Positions 45,535 to 60,705 are shown, numbered from the stretch's first letter. The stretch is 64,000 nt of DNA from Mycobacterium numidiamassiliense (GCF_900157365.1 NZ_FUEZ01000004.1:1-64000), one strand, 5' to 3'. Numbers and translations are program-made. The notes: generated by a model not told the origin, from the sequence alone.

Positions 45535-46143
45535 CTAGTCGTGCAGCACCACAACGCGGCGGGACGGCTCCACGCCTTCGCTCTCGCTGTGCACCCCGGG
45601 CACCGCCGCGACGGCGTCGTGAACGATCTTTCGCTCGAACGGCGTCATCGGGCGCAGCTCTTCGCGCTCGCCGCTGTCCAAGACCCGCCTGGCGATCTTG
45701 TCGCCCAGCGCGGCCAATTCCTCGCGCCGTCGCAGCCGCCAGCTCGCGATGTCCAGCATGAGTCGGCTGCGGACGCCGGTCTTCTGGTGCACCGCCAGCC
45801 GGGTGAGCTCCTGCAGGGCGTCGAGCACCTCGCCGCCGCGTCCGACCAACTTGTTCAAGTCATCGCTGCCGTCAATGCTGACGACCGCCCGGCTGCCTTC
45901 GACATCCAGATCGATGTCGCCGTCGAAGTCCAACAGGTCCAACAATTCTTCGAGATAGTCCCCCGCGATCTCCCCCTCGGCGACCAAGCGATCCTCCAGG
46001 TCGTCGGGTTCGTCGGAGGCGCCATCCCCGGTCGCGGCCTCATTCTCATTCGCCGCGGCGTCCTCGGTTGCGGCGTCCTCAAGCTCGTCCTCGACCGCCA
46101 CTCGGGTATCCAGGTCGCGGCCGGTGGTCTCGGCTTCGGTCAT
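45535..46143 (-). CDS. jag: Jag/KhpB-type RNA-binding protein (R3H domain)
   Basis: 202 residues from ATG 46143, after GGGAGAG; M. tuberculosis Rv3920c is 187. The acidic N-terminal about 60 residues (Glu/Asp/Ala-rich) precede a KH domain (VVSIDGSDDLNKLVGRGGEVLDALQELTRLAV, by its ends, with the KH loop GRGG) and an R3H domain (REELRPMTPFERKIVHDAVAAVPGV, by its ends). It lies between yidC and rsmG in the conserved rpmH-rnpA-yidD-yidC-jag group. KhpB proteins bind RNA and affect cell wall growth; the exact role in mycobacteria is not settled. Confidence 0.92.
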   Translation of the reverse strand: MTEAETTGRDLDTRVAVEDELEDAATEDAAANENEAATGDGASDEPDDLEDRLVAEGEIAGDYLEELLDLLDFDGDIDLDVEGSRAVVSIDGSDDLNKLVGRGGEVLDALQELTRLAVHQKTGVRSRLMLDIASWRLRRREELAALGDKIARRVLDSGEREELRPMTPFERKIVHDAVAAVPGVHSESEGVEPSRRVVVLHD

Positions 46144-46228
46144 CGGTTTCTTCTCTCCCTCATCCACGGGTCTCTGTCTCGCTTGGGTCACTCAACGGCG
46201 GCGGGCTGATAACGCAGGCCCGCCGCGG

Positions 46229-47353
46229 TCAACGTTTGCGTCTTTTGGGTCGCGCTCCGGGTCGCGGCGTGCGATTGGCCGGGCCGTTGTTCCGTGCGGC
46301 CGGGTTCGGCTTGCCGGGTTGCGTCTTCGTCTTCGCGTCGGCCGAGCCGTCCGAGTCCGGCGCTTCGTCGCCGTCCACTGCATCGTCGTCAGCGATCTCC
46401 GGTGACCCGTTCCCATTCACCGGTGGCGCCTTCGGGGCGCGCTTGGGTTTGGCTCCGGGTGCCGGCGCGTTGGCGGCGCGCCGTTCGATGGCTTCCTGCT
46501 TCTTGGCCTCGTCTTCTTTCTCGATCATCCCGAAGACGTAGTGCTGCTGGGCAAAGGTCCAGATGTTGTTCGCGAACCAGTACAAGATGATCGCGATCGG
46601 AAGGAACGGCCCACCAACGACCACCCCGAGTGGAAACACGTACAGCGCAAGCTTGTTCATCATCGCGGTCTGTGGGTTCGCGGCCGCCTCCGGGCTTTGG
46701 CGGGCGACCGACGCACGACTGTTGAAGTAGGTTGCGATGCCGGCCAGGATCATCACCGGCGCGCCCACGGCTATCACCGCGGGGCGGCTGAAATCGATGA
46801 AGGCGTCCAACCCGGTGCGCTGCGTCATCGATGCCCCGATCGGAGCGCCGAACAAATTGGCGTCCAGGAAGTGGCCGACGTCGGCGGGTGTGAATACGTA
46901 GTTCCCCGTCAACCGGTTCTGGATGACCGACATGTGCGGCTGGCCGAAGCCCCCCGTCGTCCGGTTGAACGAACGCAACACGTGGTACAGGCCGAGGAAC
47001 ACGGGGATCTGGGCGAGCATCGGGAGGCAGCCCAGGATCGGATTGAAGCCGTGCTCCCGTTGCAGCTTCTGCATCTCGAGCGCCATGCGCTGACGGTCCT
47101 TGCCGTACTTCTTTTGCAGTGCCTTGATCTGTGGCTGCAGCTCCTGCATCTGCCGAGTGGTGCGGATCTGACGCACGAACGGCTTGTACAGCAGTGCCCG
47201 CAGACTGAACACCAGGAACATCACGGACAGGGCCCATGCGAAGAAGTTCGACGGCCCCAGCAGGTAGCCGAACAGCTTGTACCAGACCCACATGATCCAC
47301 GACACCGGGTAATAGACGAAGTCGAGGCTAAACACATCGAACAAAAGATTCAC
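46229..47353 (-). CDS. yidC: YidC membrane protein insertase
   Basis: 374 residues (366 in M. tuberculosis Rv3921c). Five transmembrane helices: [17 protein letters not shown] near the start, [15 protein letters not shown] with the conserved basic hairpin [23 protein letters not shown] (by its ends), [38 protein letters not shown] and [25 protein letters not shown] 100-residue Lys/Ala/Pro-rich cytosolic tail may bind ribosomes. It inserts membrane proteins alone or with Sec. Its start lies inside yidD. Confidence 0.95.
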   Translation of the reverse strand: MNLLFDVFSLDFVYYPVSWIMWVWYKLFGYLLGPSNFFAWALSVMFLVFSLRALLYKPFVRQIRTTRQMQELQPQIKALQKKYGKDRQRMALEMQKLQREHGFNPILGCLPMLAQIPVFLGLYHVLRSFNRTTGGFGQPHMSVIQNRLTGNYVFTPADVGHFLDANLFGAPIGASMTQRTGLDAFIDFSRPAVIAVGAPVMILAGIATYFNSRASVARQSPEAAANPQTAMMNKLALYVFPLGVVVGGPFLPIAIILYWFANNIWTFAQQHYVFGMIEKEDEAKKQEAIERRAANAPAPGAKPKRAPKAPPVNGNGSPEIADDDAVDGDEAPDSDGSADAKTKTQPGKPNPAARNNGPANRTPRPGARPKRRKR

Positions 47354-47687
47354 TCTCCCCTCGCGCCGCGCGGGGGGACCCGGCGGCGCTGGTGTCTTCG
47401 AAGTTCGTCCGGCACTCGCGTTGCGAACGGCGTTCCGGTATCGGGTCCCATCCTCCCCGATGCCACGGCCCGCATTTGGCGAGCCTGGCCGCGGCCAGCC
47501 AGCTCCCCCGAATCAGGCCGTACTCGGTTAGCGCATCGACCGCGTACTGGCTACAGGTCGGAATGAAGCGACACGTCGCCGGGCGCAGCGGCGAAACCAT
47601 GTGTCGGTACAGCTGGATCAAGAACACCAGTCCCCGCGCCGCGGCCTTGCCCGCACCGCCGACCCTTGTCCGCACCGACCTACCCAT
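47328..47687 (-). CDS. yidD: YidD membrane protein insertion efficiency factor
   Basis: 119 residues (120 in M. tuberculosis Rv3922c). The DUF37 core is complete: [27 protein letters not shown] (by its ends) with the conserved Cys pair, then [27 protein letters not shown]. An N-terminal amphipathic helix would anchor it to the inner leaflet. It overlaps the rnpA stop by a few bases and the yidC start by 26 bases, so the three are tightly coupled. Confidence 0.94.
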   Translation of the reverse strand: MGRSVRTRVGGAGKAAARGLVFLIQLYRHMVSPLRPATCRFIPTCSQYAVDALTEYGLIRGSWLAAARLAKCGPWHRGGWDPIPERRSQRECRTNFEDTSAAGSPRAARGESESFVRCV

Positions 47688-48046
47688 CAGTCCGTGCTCA
47701 CTTGTTCGACGGCCCGCCGCAAACCTTTTCGCACCTGCTGTTCCAACCGCGCCGACGACACGTTGCGGCTACCCGGCAGCGCCCGGAGCACCACTTGGTC
47801 GGACTGGCGAAGATCGGTGAGCATGTTCCGGACGACGTGGCGCAGCCGGCGCGAGACCCGATGGCGTTCCACGGCTGAACCGACTGCCTTCCCAACTATC
47901 AGGCCCACCCGCGGACCGTTGTCCTCGGCGGAGTCGGTGACTCGGCGAACGTGGACGATGACATCGCGCTGCACCGCGCGCGCACCATGTTTGACGGTCG
48001 CGTCGAACTCAGTCGACCGCCTCATACGGTTGCGTGCCGAAAGCAC
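47687..48046 (-). CDS. rnpA: RnpA, protein subunit of ribonuclease P
   Basis: 119 residues (125 in M. tuberculosis). The N-terminal [17 protein letters not shown] and the RNA-binding RNR-like motif [20 protein letters not shown] (by its ends) are typical, except that the usual NR of the motif is HR here, as recalled for M. tuberculosis. It binds the catalytic RNA and helps 5' maturation of tRNAs. GTG start. It lies 24 bases after rpmH, in the standard rpmH-rnpA operon. Confidence 0.93.
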   Translation of the reverse strand: MLSARNRMRRSTEFDATVKHGARAVQRDVIVHVRRVTDSAEDNGPRVGLIVGKAVGSAVERHRVSRRLRHVVRNMLTDLRQSDQVVLRALPGSRNVSSARLEQQVRKGLRRAVEQVSTD

Positions 48047-48070
48047 CGCCCAGGAACCTGACGTTGTAGA

Positions 48071-48214
48071 TCAGGCAGAAAGCGCGCCGCGGCCCTTGCG
48101 GCGCCGACCGGACACGATGGCACGCCCGGCGCGGGTACGCATGCGCAGACGGAAGCCGTGCACGCGGGCACGGCGCCGGTTGTTCGGCTGAAAGGTCCGC
48201 TTGCCCTTGGCCAC
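48071..48214 (-). CDS. rpmH: 50S ribosomal protein L34
   Basis: 47 residues, GTG start at 48214 preceded by GAGGAGA. The sequence is the usual basic L34: [21 protein letters not shown] and a [13 protein letters not shown] tail. It is part of the large ribosomal subunit near the exit side. It marks the left side of the origin region, divergent from dnaA. Confidence 0.96.
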   Translation of the reverse strand: MAKGKRTFQPNNRRRARVHGFRLRMRTRAGRAIVSGRRRKGRGALSA

Positions 48215-48801
48215 GGCATTCTCCTCGGTCTGTCTTGCTCGAAGCTTTCCCAGCCATCCGGCCGCCCGCGTTTTCACCGAATCGCGGCTCGATCGAAAAG
48301 TGGTCTTGCTACTGGCCGGCGCGGTTCCCCTGACATACCTGGGTCGCAGCCGCATCGCCGACTTTCGGGCGACTGTATGAGGGTACTGATGAGGATTCGC
48401 CTGGTCAAACTTGGCCTGCCCCAACGGCACCAGCGGAACTGCGACCCCGAACCGGCACCGCGCCGCCGAAAAACGAAAAATGCCCCACGGCAGCTTAAAG
48501 AAGCCGACTGGAATGCAGCGGAACGGTTGGCAGCCGCACGGAAAACTGTTAGCTTCGGGCAATGCCGTTTCAGACCCCAGCGGCGCAAGACAACGAAGCA
48601 AGGATGGCGGATCAACTGGCTGTCTAGGTGAACTTCTCGAGGTTCCCTCCAGCACGGAGATCGCGAGCCGTCGCCGGTAGGCTGCGGCCCGTATACGATC
48701 ACCCTGTCCACACCTGTGTATAACTATGTGGACAGATGCTTCGTCGCCAAGCGTGGTTGTAGCTCAAGCCCAGAGTTTGCGAGAACCAGGGAGATGCGTC
48801 G
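48215..48801. promoter_or_regulatory. rpmH-dnaA divergent intergenic region
   Basis: 587 bases with no convincing coding frame. It must hold the divergent promoters of rpmH-rnpA-yidD-yidC and of dnaA. About 90 bases before dnaA, an extended -10-like TGTGTATAAC (48715-48724) is flanked by two opposed DnaA boxes (separate entry). The rest has no clear repeat. Confidence 0.6.
48705..48734. promoter_or_regulatory. opposed DnaA boxes around a -10-like element upstream of dnaA
   Basis: TGTCCACA (48705-48712) and TGTGGACA (48727-48734) form an inverted pair, each matching the mycobacterial DnaA box TTGTCCACA in eight of nine bases. Between them lies TATAAC. The arrangement suggests that DnaA represses its own gene here; this is inferred from sequence only. 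Confidence 0.6.
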
Positions 48802-50316
48802 TTGACCGATGACCCCGGTTCGGGCTTTACCAGCGTATGGAATGCAGTCGTTTCCGAACTCAATGGCGACGCCAGCGCGGACGGTCTCACCACCAATCGA
48901 ACGGTTCTGGACAACCCGCTAACCCCTCAGCAACGAGCCTGGCTGAATCTCGTTCAGCCACTCACCATCGTCGAGGGGTTTGCCCTGCTGTCTGTGCCGA
49001 GCAGTTTTGTGCAGAACGAGATCGAACGCCATCTGCGCACACCCATCACCGACGCACTGAGCCGCCGGCTCGGACAGCAGATCCAACTCGGGGTCCGCAT
49101 CGCCCCGCCCGCCGACGACGTCGACGAGATGATTTTTCCGCCTCCGGACAGCTTCACCGACGAAGGAGCCGAATCGTCAAGTGACGACGAGGGTGACGAA
49201 AACGGTGAGGCGATCGACGCCGAACAAAATTGGCCCAACTACTTCACCGAGCGGCCACACACCGTCGATCCCGCGGTTGCCGGTGGCACCAGCCTCAACC
49301 GCCGCTACACCTTCGACACCTTCGTCATCGGTGCATCCAACCGGTTCGCGCACGCCGCGGCGCTGGCCATCGCCGAGGCCCCGGCTCGCGCTTACAACCC
49401 GCTCTTCATCTGGGGCGAATCCGGCCTCGGCAAGACGCACCTGCTGCACGCCGCCGGCAACTACGCGCAACGGCTGTTCCCGGGCATGCGGGTCAAATAC
49501 GTCTCCACCGAGGAATTCACCAACGACTTCATCAACTCACTTCGCGACGACCGCAAGGTCGCCTTCAAACGCAGCTATCGCGACGTCGACGTGCTACTGG
49601 TCGATGACATCCAGTTCATTGAAGGCAAGGAAGGTATCCAGGAAGAGTTCTTCCATACCTTCAACACCTTGCACAACGCCAACAAGCAGATCGTCATCTC
49701 GTCGGACCGGCCACCCAAACAGCTTGCGACACTGGAAGATCGGCTGCGAACACGGTTCGAGTGGGGACTGATTACCGACGTCCAACCCCCGGAACTCGAA
49801 ACCCGCATCGCCATCCTGCGCAAGAAAGCACAGATGGAGCGGCTGGCGGTACCCGACGATGTGCTCGAGCTGATCGCCAGCAGCATCGAGCGCAACATCC
49901 GCGAGCTCGAGGGTGCCCTGATTCGGGTGACCGCATTCGCATCGTTGAACAAAACGCCGATCGACAAGGCGCTGGCGGACATCGTGCTGCGGGATCTCAT
50001 CGCCGATGCCAGCACCATGCAAATCAGCGCGGCGACGATCATGGCCGCCACCGCCGAGTACTTCGACACCACCGTGGAAGAGTTACGCGGCCCGGGCAAG
50101 ACCCGAGCCCTGGCGCAGTCGCGGCAGATCGCGATGTACCTGTGCCGCGAACTCACTGACCTCTCGCTGCCGAAGATCGGACAGGCATTCGGCCGCGACC
50201 ACACCACGGTCATGTATGCGCAACGAAAGATCTTGTCCGAGATGGCCGAGCGACGTGAGGTGTTCGACCACGTTAAAGAACTCACGACTCGCATCCGCCA
50301 GCGCTCCAAGCGCTGA
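48802..50316 (+). CDS. dnaA: DnaA, replication initiator
   Basis: 504 residues (507 in M. tuberculosis), TTG start with AGGGAG 8 bases before. Domain I (about 1-90; [16 protein letters not shown]), an acidic variable domain II (about 105-150), domain III AAA+ with Walker [15 protein letters not shown] and Walker [14 protein letters not shown], and domain IV with the DNA-binding signature [14 protein letters not shown] near the C-terminus. It binds the boxes in the oriC that follows and opens the duplex. Domain II is the only part that clearly differs from M. tuberculosis. Confidence 0.98.
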   Translation: MTDDPGSGFTSVWNAVVSELNGDASADGLTTNRTVLDNPLTPQQRAWLNLVQPLTIVEGFALLSVPSSFVQNEIERHLRTPITDALSRRLGQQIQLGVRIAPPADDVDEMIFPPPDSFTDEGAESSSDDEGDENGEAIDAEQNWPNYFTERPHTVDPAVAGGTSLNRRYTFDTFVIGASNRFAHAAALAIAEAPARAYNPLFIWGESGLGKTHLLHAAGNYAQRLFPGMRVKYVSTEEFTNDFINSLRDDRKVAFKRSYRDVDVLLVDDIQFIEGKEGIQEEFFHTFNTLHNANKQIVISSDRPPKQLATLEDRLRTRFEWGLITDVQPPELETRIAILRKKAQMERLAVPDDVLELIASSIERNIRELEGALIRVTAFASLNKTPIDKALADIVLRDLIADASTMQISAATIMAATAEYFDTTVEELRGPGKTRALAQSRQIAMYLCRELTDLSLPKIGQAFGRDHTTVMYAQRKILSEMAERREVFDHVKELTTRIRQRSKR

Positions 50317-50805
50317 TTTGAAACTCACGAGTCAAACTTTTTTCAAAAAACTTCTCGCACGGCTGTCACATCAGCCACACCCTGACGGTGTGGGCAGCGC
50401 TGTGGAAAAAGCAGGCAAACCACCGTGGATGAACCGCGCCGCCGTGTACATCTGTCATTCATCCCCACCCGCTCAACACCGTGCACACAGCCACGCGCGC
50501 TGTCATCCACACCCCCATCGAGGTCCTAGCTGCACAGAAGCCAGGCTGTCCCCAGAATGCACAGGCCTTAATACTGATACTTAGATCTCTAAGTTGTTTC
50601 TTCTTCGAAGAACAGCATTGGGGACGCTTCGTTGCACTGCCCCCAGAGCGGTCTCGTTGACCCGGCTTGTCGGCCTTGGCGATTAGCTTTCAAGATGGCC
50701 CGCGACGATCTACGGTTGTTCTTCGACTCCCGTTGCGGGGGCCCCACGCTAGCGGGGGACGCGGCTAGCCACTGGACGTGAATCTTTTGTAGGTGAAGGG
50801 ACGCT
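50317..50805. other. oriC: origin of replication (oriC) between dnaA and dnaN
   Basis: 489 noncoding bases at the standard mycobacterial oriC position. DnaA-box-like 9-mers are present in both orientations, including TGTGGAAAA (50401-50409, reverse of TTTTCCACA), CGTGGATGA (50424-50432), TCATCCCCA (50459-50467) and TCATCCACA (50503-50511). An AT-rich stretch at about 50569-50615 (ACTGATACTTAGATCTCTAA) could be the unwinding element. Boxes are degenerate, as in other mycobacteria. The 3' end also carries the dnaN promoter and an AGGTGAAGGGA ribosome site. Confidence 0.9.
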
Positions 50806-52005
50806 ATGGACGCGGCGACGACAAAAGCTGGCCTCACCGACTTGAAGTTCCGCCTGGTGCGAGAGTCTTTCGCCGACGCGGTGTCCTGGGTGGCGAAGAA
50901 TCTGCCGACCAGGCCGGCGGTCCCGGTGCTTTCCGGTGTTCTGCTGACCGGCTCGGATGAGGGTCTGACGATCTCCGGATTCGATTACGAGGTTTCCGCC
51001 GAGGCACAGGTGGCGGCCGAAATAGCCTCTCCGGGAAGCGTTTTGGTCTCCGGACGGTTGTTGTCCGACATCACCAGGGCGTTGCCGAACAAGCCGATCG
51101 ACTTTTATGTCGACGGCAGCCGGGTCACGCTGACCTGTGGGAGCGCGAGGTTCTCGTTGCCGACGATGGCCGTCGAGGATTACCCCACGCTGCCCACGTT
51201 GCCCGACGAGACCGGGGTGTTGCCGGCGGATGTGTTCGCGGAGGCGATCGGTCAGGTTGCCATTGCCGCGGGCCGGGACGACACGTTGCCCATGTTGACC
51301 GGGATCCGGGTGGAGATTTCGGGCCAGTCGGTGGTGTTGGCGGCAACCGACCGCTTCCGCCTCGCGGTGCGCGAGCTGACGTGGTCGGCATTGTCACCCG
51401 ATGTCGAGGCCTCGGTGCTGGTGCCGGCCAAGACGTTGGCGGAGGCCGCCAAGGCAGGGATCGATGGGTCGGAGGTCCGGCTGGCGTTGGGTGCCGGTAC
51501 TGGTGTCGGGAAAGAGGGGCTGCTTGGTATCAGCGGCAACGGAAAACGCAGCACCACGCGACTGTTGGATGCCGAATTTCCGAAGTTCCGTCAGCTGCTG
51601 CCTGCGGAACACACCTCGGTGGCCACCATCAATGTCGCCGAGTTGACCGAGGCCATCAAGCTGGTCGCGCTGGTGGCCGACCGCGGCGCGCAGGTTCGCA
51701 TGGAATTCGGCGACGGCATGTTGCGGCTTTCGGCGGGCGCCGACGACGTGGGGCGGGCCGAAGAAGACCTGGCCGTCGACTTCGCCGGCGAGCCGCTGAC
51801 CATCGCGTTCAATCCGACGTATTTGACTGACGGGCTCGCGTCGGTGCATTCGGATCGGGTGTCGTTCGGGTTCACCACGCCCGGCAAGCCTGCATTGCTG
51901 CGCCCAGCCCTTGACGATGACAGTCATCCGAGCGGCAATGGTCCGTTCTCCGCTTTGCCGACGGATTACGTGTACCTGCTGATGCCAGTTCGGTTGCCGG
52001 GCTAG
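50806..52005 (+). CDS. dnaN: DnaN, DNA polymerase III beta sliding clamp
   Basis: 399 residues (402 in M. tuberculosis). Three clamp domains are visible: [30 protein letters not shown] (start of domain 1, by its ends), [12 protein letters not shown] (domain 2) and [14 protein letters not shown] (domain 3), ending [13 protein letters not shown], the conserved C-terminal motif that lines the protein-binding pocket. It is the processivity factor for the replicase and the target of griselimycin. recF begins directly at its stop. Confidence 0.97.
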   Translation: MDAATTKAGLTDLKFRLVRESFADAVSWVAKNLPTRPAVPVLSGVLLTGSDEGLTISGFDYEVSAEAQVAAEIASPGSVLVSGRLLSDITRALPNKPIDFYVDGSRVTLTCGSARFSLPTMAVEDYPTLPTLPDETGVLPADVFAEAIGQVAIAAGRDDTLPMLTGIRVEISGQSVVLAATDRFRLAVRELTWSALSPDVEASVLVPAKTLAEAAKAGIDGSEVRLALGAGTGVGKEGLLGISGNGKRSTTRLLDAEFPKFRQLLPAEHTSVATINVAELTEAIKLVALVADRGAQVRMEFGDGMLRLSAGADDVGRAEEDLAVDFAGEPLTIAFNPTYLTDGLASVHSDRVSFGFTTPGKPALLRPALDDDSHPSGNGPFSALPTDYVYLLMPVRLPG

Positions 52006-53172
52006 GTGTACGTCCGGCATTTGGGGCTGCACGATTTCCGGTCCTGGGCGGTCGCCGACCTTGAACTAGAGCCGGGACGGATGGTGTTCGTCGGTCCTAA
52101 CGGTTTCGGTAAAACGAATCTTGTTGAGGCACTTTGGTATTCGACCACTCTGGGTTCACACCGGGTGAGCACCGACCAACCGTTGATCCGGGCGGGTAGC
52201 TCACGTGCGGTGGTTTCGACGATTGTGGTGAACGAAGGCCGCGAATGCGCGATCGACCTGGAGATCGCAGCGGGCCGGGCCAACAAGGCTCGACTCAACC
52301 GGTCTCCGGTGCGCAGCACCCGCGAGGTGGTCGGTGTGCTGAGGTCGGTGCTGTTTGCTCCGGAAGACCTCGCACTGGTTCGCGGCGATCCGTCCGAACG
52401 CCGGCGCTACCTCGACGATTTGGCAACGATGCGCCGCCCGACCGTTGCCGGGGTACGTGCCGATTACGACCGGGTGCTGCGGCAGCGCACGGCGTTGCTG
52501 AAATCGTTGGGCGGTTCACGGCATCGGGGTGATGCGAGCGCACTGGATACCCTCGATGTTTGGGATAGCCGGCTGGCCGAACATGGTGCCCAATTGATGG
52601 CCGCGCGAATCGATTTGGTGAACCAGCTGGCGCCCGAGGTGGAGAAGTCGTACCAGTTGCTGGCGCCGGCCTCGCGGCCGGCGTCGATCGCCTACCGGGC
52701 GAGCATCGACGGCCTGGCGGTCGCCGACGCGCCCGATAACGCGGGCACCGATCGCGAATTTCTGGAAGCGGCGTTGTTGGCCGCGCTCGCTGCGCGCCGC
52801 AACGCCGAATTGGAACGCGGCATGTGTCTGGTAGGCCCGCACCGCGACGATCTGGAGCTACGGCTCGGCGATCAACCCGCGAAAGGCTTTGCAAGCCATG
52901 GGGAATCGTGGTCATTCGCGGTCGCGCTGCGGTTGGCGTCGTATGAGTTGTTGCGCGCCGACGGCGGCGAGCCGGTGTTATTGCTCGACGACGTGTTCGC
53001 CGAACTCGACACCGCACGGCGCCAGGCACTGGCCGGGGTGGCCGAATCCGCCGAACAGGTGCTGATAACCGCGGCGGTACTGGAAGACATCCCGGCTGGC
53101 TGGGATGCTAGGCGGGTGCACATCGACTTGCGCGACGAAGACGCTGGACGAGTATCGGTGGTGCAGAGATGA
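52006..53172 (+). CDS. recF: RecF, gap-repair recombination mediator
   Basis: 388 residues (385 in M. tuberculosis), GTG start immediately after the dnaN stop. Walker A is [14 protein letters not shown], the SMC/ABC-like signature is [24 protein letters not shown] (by its ends), and Walker B is [13 protein letters not shown]. It helps load RecA at single-strand gaps. It overlaps the next gene by four bases. Confidence 0.96.
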   Translation: MYVRHLGLHDFRSWAVADLELEPGRMVFVGPNGFGKTNLVEALWYSTTLGSHRVSTDQPLIRAGSSRAVVSTIVVNEGRECAIDLEIAAGRANKARLNRSPVRSTREVVGVLRSVLFAPEDLALVRGDPSERRRYLDDLATMRRPTVAGVRADYDRVLRQRTALLKSLGGSRHRGDASALDTLDVWDSRLAEHGAQLMAARIDLVNQLAPEVEKSYQLLAPASRPASIAYRASIDGLAVADAPDNAGTDREFLEAALLAALAARRNAELERGMCLVGPHRDDLELRLGDQPAKGFASHGESWSFAVALRLASYELLRADGGEPVLLLDDVFAELDTARRQALAGVAESAEQVLITAAVLEDIPAGWDARRVHIDLRDEDAGRVSVVQR

Positions 53173-53726
53173 CCGACGAAGAGCGGGATCGCGAACAACC
53201 CGCGGCATTCGGCGAGCCTACCGGCATCGACCTGGTGCGGCGCACCCTCGAAGAAGCCCGCGCCGCGGCCCGGGCACAGGGCAAGGATGCGGGTCGCGGG
53301 CGGGCGGGCGCTCCCGTATCGCGGCGCGCCGGCGGGCAACGGCGCAGCTGGTCGGGACCGGGCCCGGATGTCCGCGACCCGCAACCGCTGGGCAGGCTGA
53401 CGCGCGACCTGGCGAAAAAGCGCGGCTGGTCGACCCAGGTGGCCGAAGGCACGGTGTTGGGTCAATGGCCGTCGGTGGTGGGTCATCAAATCGCCGATCA
53501 TGCGATCCCGGTCGGGCTGAGCGAAGGGGTGCTCAGCGTGACCGCGGAATCGACCGCCTGGGCGACCCAGCTGAGGATGATCCAGGCTCAGCTGTTGGCG
53601 AAGATTGCCGCCGCGGTTGGCAACGGTGTGGTGACGTCGCTGAAAATTACCGGCCCGGCCGCGCCGTCCTGGCGGAAAGGGCCGCGGCACATCTCCGGTC
53701 GGGGGCCGCGCGACACCTACGGGTGA
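53169..53726 (+). CDS. DUF721 (DciA-like) protein, Rv0004 homologue
   Basis: 185 residues (187 in M. tuberculosis Rv0004). A disordered, Arg-rich first part precedes the DUF721 domain (about 90-165) with [25 protein letters not shown] (by its ends), [21 protein letters not shown] and ITGPAAPSW. DciA proteins of this family act with DnaB as replicative helicase operators. It is the fourth gene of the dnaA-dnaN-recF group, coupled to recF by ATGA. A 265-base gap to gyrB follows. Confidence 0.9.
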   Translation: MTDEERDREQPAAFGEPTGIDLVRRTLEEARAAARAQGKDAGRGRAGAPVSRRAGGQRRSWSGPGPDVRDPQPLGRLTRDLAKKRGWSTQVAEGTVLGQWPSVVGHQIADHAIPVGLSEGVLSVTAESTAWATQLRMIQAQLLAKIAAAVGNGVVTSLKITGPAAPSWRKGPRHISGRGPRDTYG

Positions 53727-53967
53727 GCCTTCCGGCAGGTCATGGGTCTGGCCAACACGCCACCAACACGCCGTAAAAATTGAACCCCTCAGATCGGCGA
53801 GAACGAAACGGACCCCCATGACGCACGTCCGGACGCGCCGTCAATAAAGAAATTGAGCACACGGCGCGTCCAGCTGGGTAGAAACGCGCCCAGAGAATCG
53901 GTCCAGACCCCCACTCACGGTAGAGTGGAGACATGCGACTGCTGCGGTGACCAGACCGCCCGCATGA

Positions 53968-56025
<2,058 letters not shown>

Positions 56026-56077
56026 GTGATCAGACCCGCCTCAGACCAGCCACCGCTGACCGACCGACGAGGAACAC

Positions 56078-58594
<2,517 letters not shown>

Positions 58595-58709
58595 CTCGCG
58601 ATGGGCGTGGGTCAAGCAGCGGCTCGCGACAAATCCCCGGGCATTAGACTCAGCCCGATCAGACGTGCCACCGCCCGGGCGGCCGAGGTAGGACAGGTAA
58701 GGAGTCGGG

Positions 58710-59561
58710 GTGACTTCACCTAACGAGCCGGGCGCCCCCAAGAAGGGCGACGGCCCCAACGGGGATGGACCGGTCGAGCGCACGGGAGCGCACCAAGGGA
58801 CGCCCGCACAGGCCGGCCGGGGCCAGGACGCGGCGGACTCGCCCCCCTGGCAGCGCGGGGGCGGTCGCCCCGCCCAGCCGGCAAGCCGCCCGGCCGAAGC
58901 TCAGGGTGACCGGACGTCGGGCCCACCCGCAGGCCTTGATGCCCGGCTGAATCGCTTCATCTCCGGTACGGCGACGCCCGGGGCGGGCGCCGCGGCACCC
59001 CGCAGCGACAGCCAGCCGGTCGAGGCCTATGCCAGTGAGCTGCCTGATCTGTCGGGCCCGATTCCGCGGGGAGCGCAGCGCAAGAACACGCCGGAGCGTG
59101 CCGCGGAGACGTCGAACTCGTCGAGCTCGGGCCGGTCGGCGGCCACCGAAACCCGGGAGACGTCGGACAACCGCCCGCAGGTGGCGCGGCGACACCGCGG
59201 CCCCGTGCGGGCCAGCATGCAGATCCGCCGCATCGATCCGTGGAGCACGTTGAAGGTGTCGCTGATGCTCTCGGTGGCACTGTTCTTCATCTGGATGATC
59301 GCGGTCGCCTTCCTGTACCTGGTGCTCGGTGGCATGGGCGTGTGGGCCAAGCTCAACAGCAACGTCGGTGACCTGCTGAACAACACCAGCGGCAGCAGCG
59401 GAGAACTTGTTTCGAGCGGCACCATCTTCGGCGGCGCAGTGCTGATCGGCTTGGTCAATATCGTCTTGCTGACCGCCATGGCGACCATCGGGGCGTTCAT
59501 CTACAACCTGGCCACCGATCTGATCGGCGGCATCGAAGTGACCCTGGCCGACCGGGATTAG
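58710..59561 (+). CDS. DUF3566 membrane protein (Rv0007 homologue)
   Basis: 283 residues (304 in M. tuberculosis Rv0007), GTG start after GGAG. The first about 165 residues are low complexity (Gly/Pro/Ser/Arg) and probably disordered in the cytosol. The DUF3566 domain follows: [34 protein letters not shown] (by its ends) with one transmembrane helix, a loop ([15 protein letters not shown]) and a second helix ([20 protein letters not shown]), ending in a [14 protein letters not shown] tail. It always lies between gyrA and ileT. The function is not established. Confidence 0.9.
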   Translation: MTSPNEPGAPKKGDGPNGDGPVERTGAHQGTPAQAGRGQDAADSPPWQRGGGRPAQPASRPAEAQGDRTSGPPAGLDARLNRFISGTATPGAGAAAPRSDSQPVEAYASELPDLSGPIPRGAQRKNTPERAAETSNSSSSGRSAATETRETSDNRPQVARRHRGPVRASMQIRRIDPWSTLKVSLMLSVALFFIWMIAVAFLYLVLGGMGVWAKLNSNVGDLLNNTSGSSGELVSSGTIFGGAVLIGLVNIVLLTAMATIGAFIYNLATDLIGGIEVTLADRD

Positions 59562-59570
59562 TGCGAGGTT

Positions 59571-59599
59571 TTGGGGTGGGGCGGCGATTGCGGTAATCT
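59571..59599 (+). promoter_or_regulatory. promoter of the ileT-alaT tRNA genes
   Basis: TTGGGG (59571-59576) and TAATCT (59594-59599) are 17 bases apart, ending 24 bases before the tRNA-Ile gene. The spacing and -10 fit a sigma-A promoter. Confidence 0.6.
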
Positions 59600-59623
59600 C
59601 GTCGCTCGGCCGTACGCGAGTAC

Positions 59624-59697
59624 GGGCCTATAGCTCAGGCGGTTAGAGCGCTTCGCTGATAACGAAGAGGTCGGAGGTTCGAGTCCTCCTAGGCCCA
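59624..59697 (+). tRNA. ileT: tRNA-Ile (GAT anticodon)
   Basis: A 74-base cloverleaf: acceptor GGGCCTA/TAGGCCC, D-loop TAGCTCAGGCGGTTAGAGC, anticodon stem TTCGC/GCGAA-type around CTGATAAC with GAT, and T-arm GGTTCGAGTCC. The discriminator is A and CCA is not encoded, so PcnA-type activity would be needed. Confidence 0.97.
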
Positions 59698-59842
59698 CAA
59701 CCATGTGCCCTTCAAGACGTTGTGTGAGACTTGCATTGCCGTTGGCGCTGATTGCCTTGGTGGCAGCGGTGTTTTGGTCGCGGCGTGGGGTCGAAGTCTG
59801 GCATGTGGCGGATGTTGATCCATCCGCGCCTAGTTTTGAAGA

Positions 59843-59915
59843 GGGGCCTTAGCTCAGTTGGTAGAGCACTGCCTTTGCAAGGCAGGTGTCAGGGGTTCGA
59901 TTCCCCTAGGCTCCA
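59843..59915 (+). tRNA. alaT: tRNA-Ala (TGC anticodon)
   Basis: A 73-base cloverleaf: acceptor GGGGCCT/AGGCTCC (one G-U pair), D-loop TAGCTCAGTTGGTAGAGC, anticodon stem CTGCC/GGCAG around TTTGCAA, and T-arm AGGGGTTCGATTCCCCT. CCA is not encoded. It lies 145 bases after ileT, in the conserved order, and 37 bases before the end of a convergent gene. Confidence 0.97.
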
Positions 59916-59952
59916 CAACTCACAGGCGCGCCGCGACAAGGCGCCGGCGACG

Positions 59953-60705
59953 TCAACCTGGCGCCGCGGTAACGGTGATGGATTCCTGCCCAATTTTCCA
60001 GGCGGTCATGAATGTGCCGATGCTGACCTTCGTGTCGGCGTAATCGGCGTAGGGGTCGTTGAGGTGAACGATCTCTTTGTTGGTGTCGATTCCGGTCACA
60101 ACAAGGAGATGATCGGCCGAGGTGCGCTGGTCGTTGGAGCCCAAGATTGTTCCCGAGTTGACCCACGCGATGACCTTGCGGTCGGCGCCGAGGTACTCCT
60201 CTAACTTGGACAGGCCGACCTCCTCGGGGTGTTTGTCGTAGGTCATGTGCGATTTGATCCCGTAGTGGTCGAGCAGCACGACAGTGTCTGCCATGTCGAT
60301 GCCGCCCTTCTCGGTTTCGTGGCCCGGGTCGCCGGTGGGGAGGTAAATCGGACCGTTGCGGATCGACGAGGGAGTGTTCTGTGCCACCTTGATGATTTGT
60401 CCCTCGGTCGGAGTGTGGCCGGTGACTTCACCGACCACGTCGGCGACCGAAGCCAGGCCGCAGGTGTCCTCGAGCGACTGCTGCACCCAATATTTGGCGG
60501 CGGCCGCCGGGTCGCCGTAAATGCCGCTGTCAAGCGCGCTTGCCGTGGTGGGTGTGCTACCAGAGGTGGCCGCAGGCGACGTGGTCGCCGCTCGTATCGG
60601 GGATGGCGACGAGCTACACGCCGATACCACCGACATGCCGGTGGTACCGATGCAAGCGGCCACGAGGGCGGTGCGCACCGCGGTTGCGACCCGGGAGTCG
60701 AACAC
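59953..60705 (-). CDS. putative lipoprotein with C39-like papain-fold peptidase domain
   Basis: 250 residues from GTG 60705, chosen because GAGG precedes it and because it gives a proper signal peptide; the frame is open to 60795. The signal ends in VVSAC, a lipobox with Cys30. After a Ser/Thr/Pro linker, SLEDTCGLASV carries the candidate nucleophile Cys82, TSADHLLVVTGID the His199, and VHLNDPY an Asp/Asn near 216-217, in the order of C39_2-type peptidases. In M. tuberculosis nothing lies between alaT and cwsA, so this is an extra gene here. Substrate unknown; it would act outside the membrane. Confidence 0.72.
   Translation of the reverse strand: MFDSRVATAVRTALVAACIGTTGMSVVSACSSSPSPIRAATTSPAATSGSTPTTASALDSGIYGDPAAAAKYWVQQSLEDTCGLASVADVVGEVTGHTPTEGQIIKVAQNTPSSIRNGPIYLPTGDPGHETEKGGIDMADTVVLLDHYGIKSHMTYDKHPEEVGLSKLEEYLGADRKVIAWVNSGTILGSNDQRTSADHLLVVTGIDTNKEIVHLNDPYADYADTKVSIGTFMTAWKIGQESITVTAAPG

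Noticed and set aside
48215..50805. CRISPR array or long repeats around oriC
   Set aside because: The repeated 9-mers are irregularly spaced DnaA-box-like sequences; there are no regular repeats and spacers.
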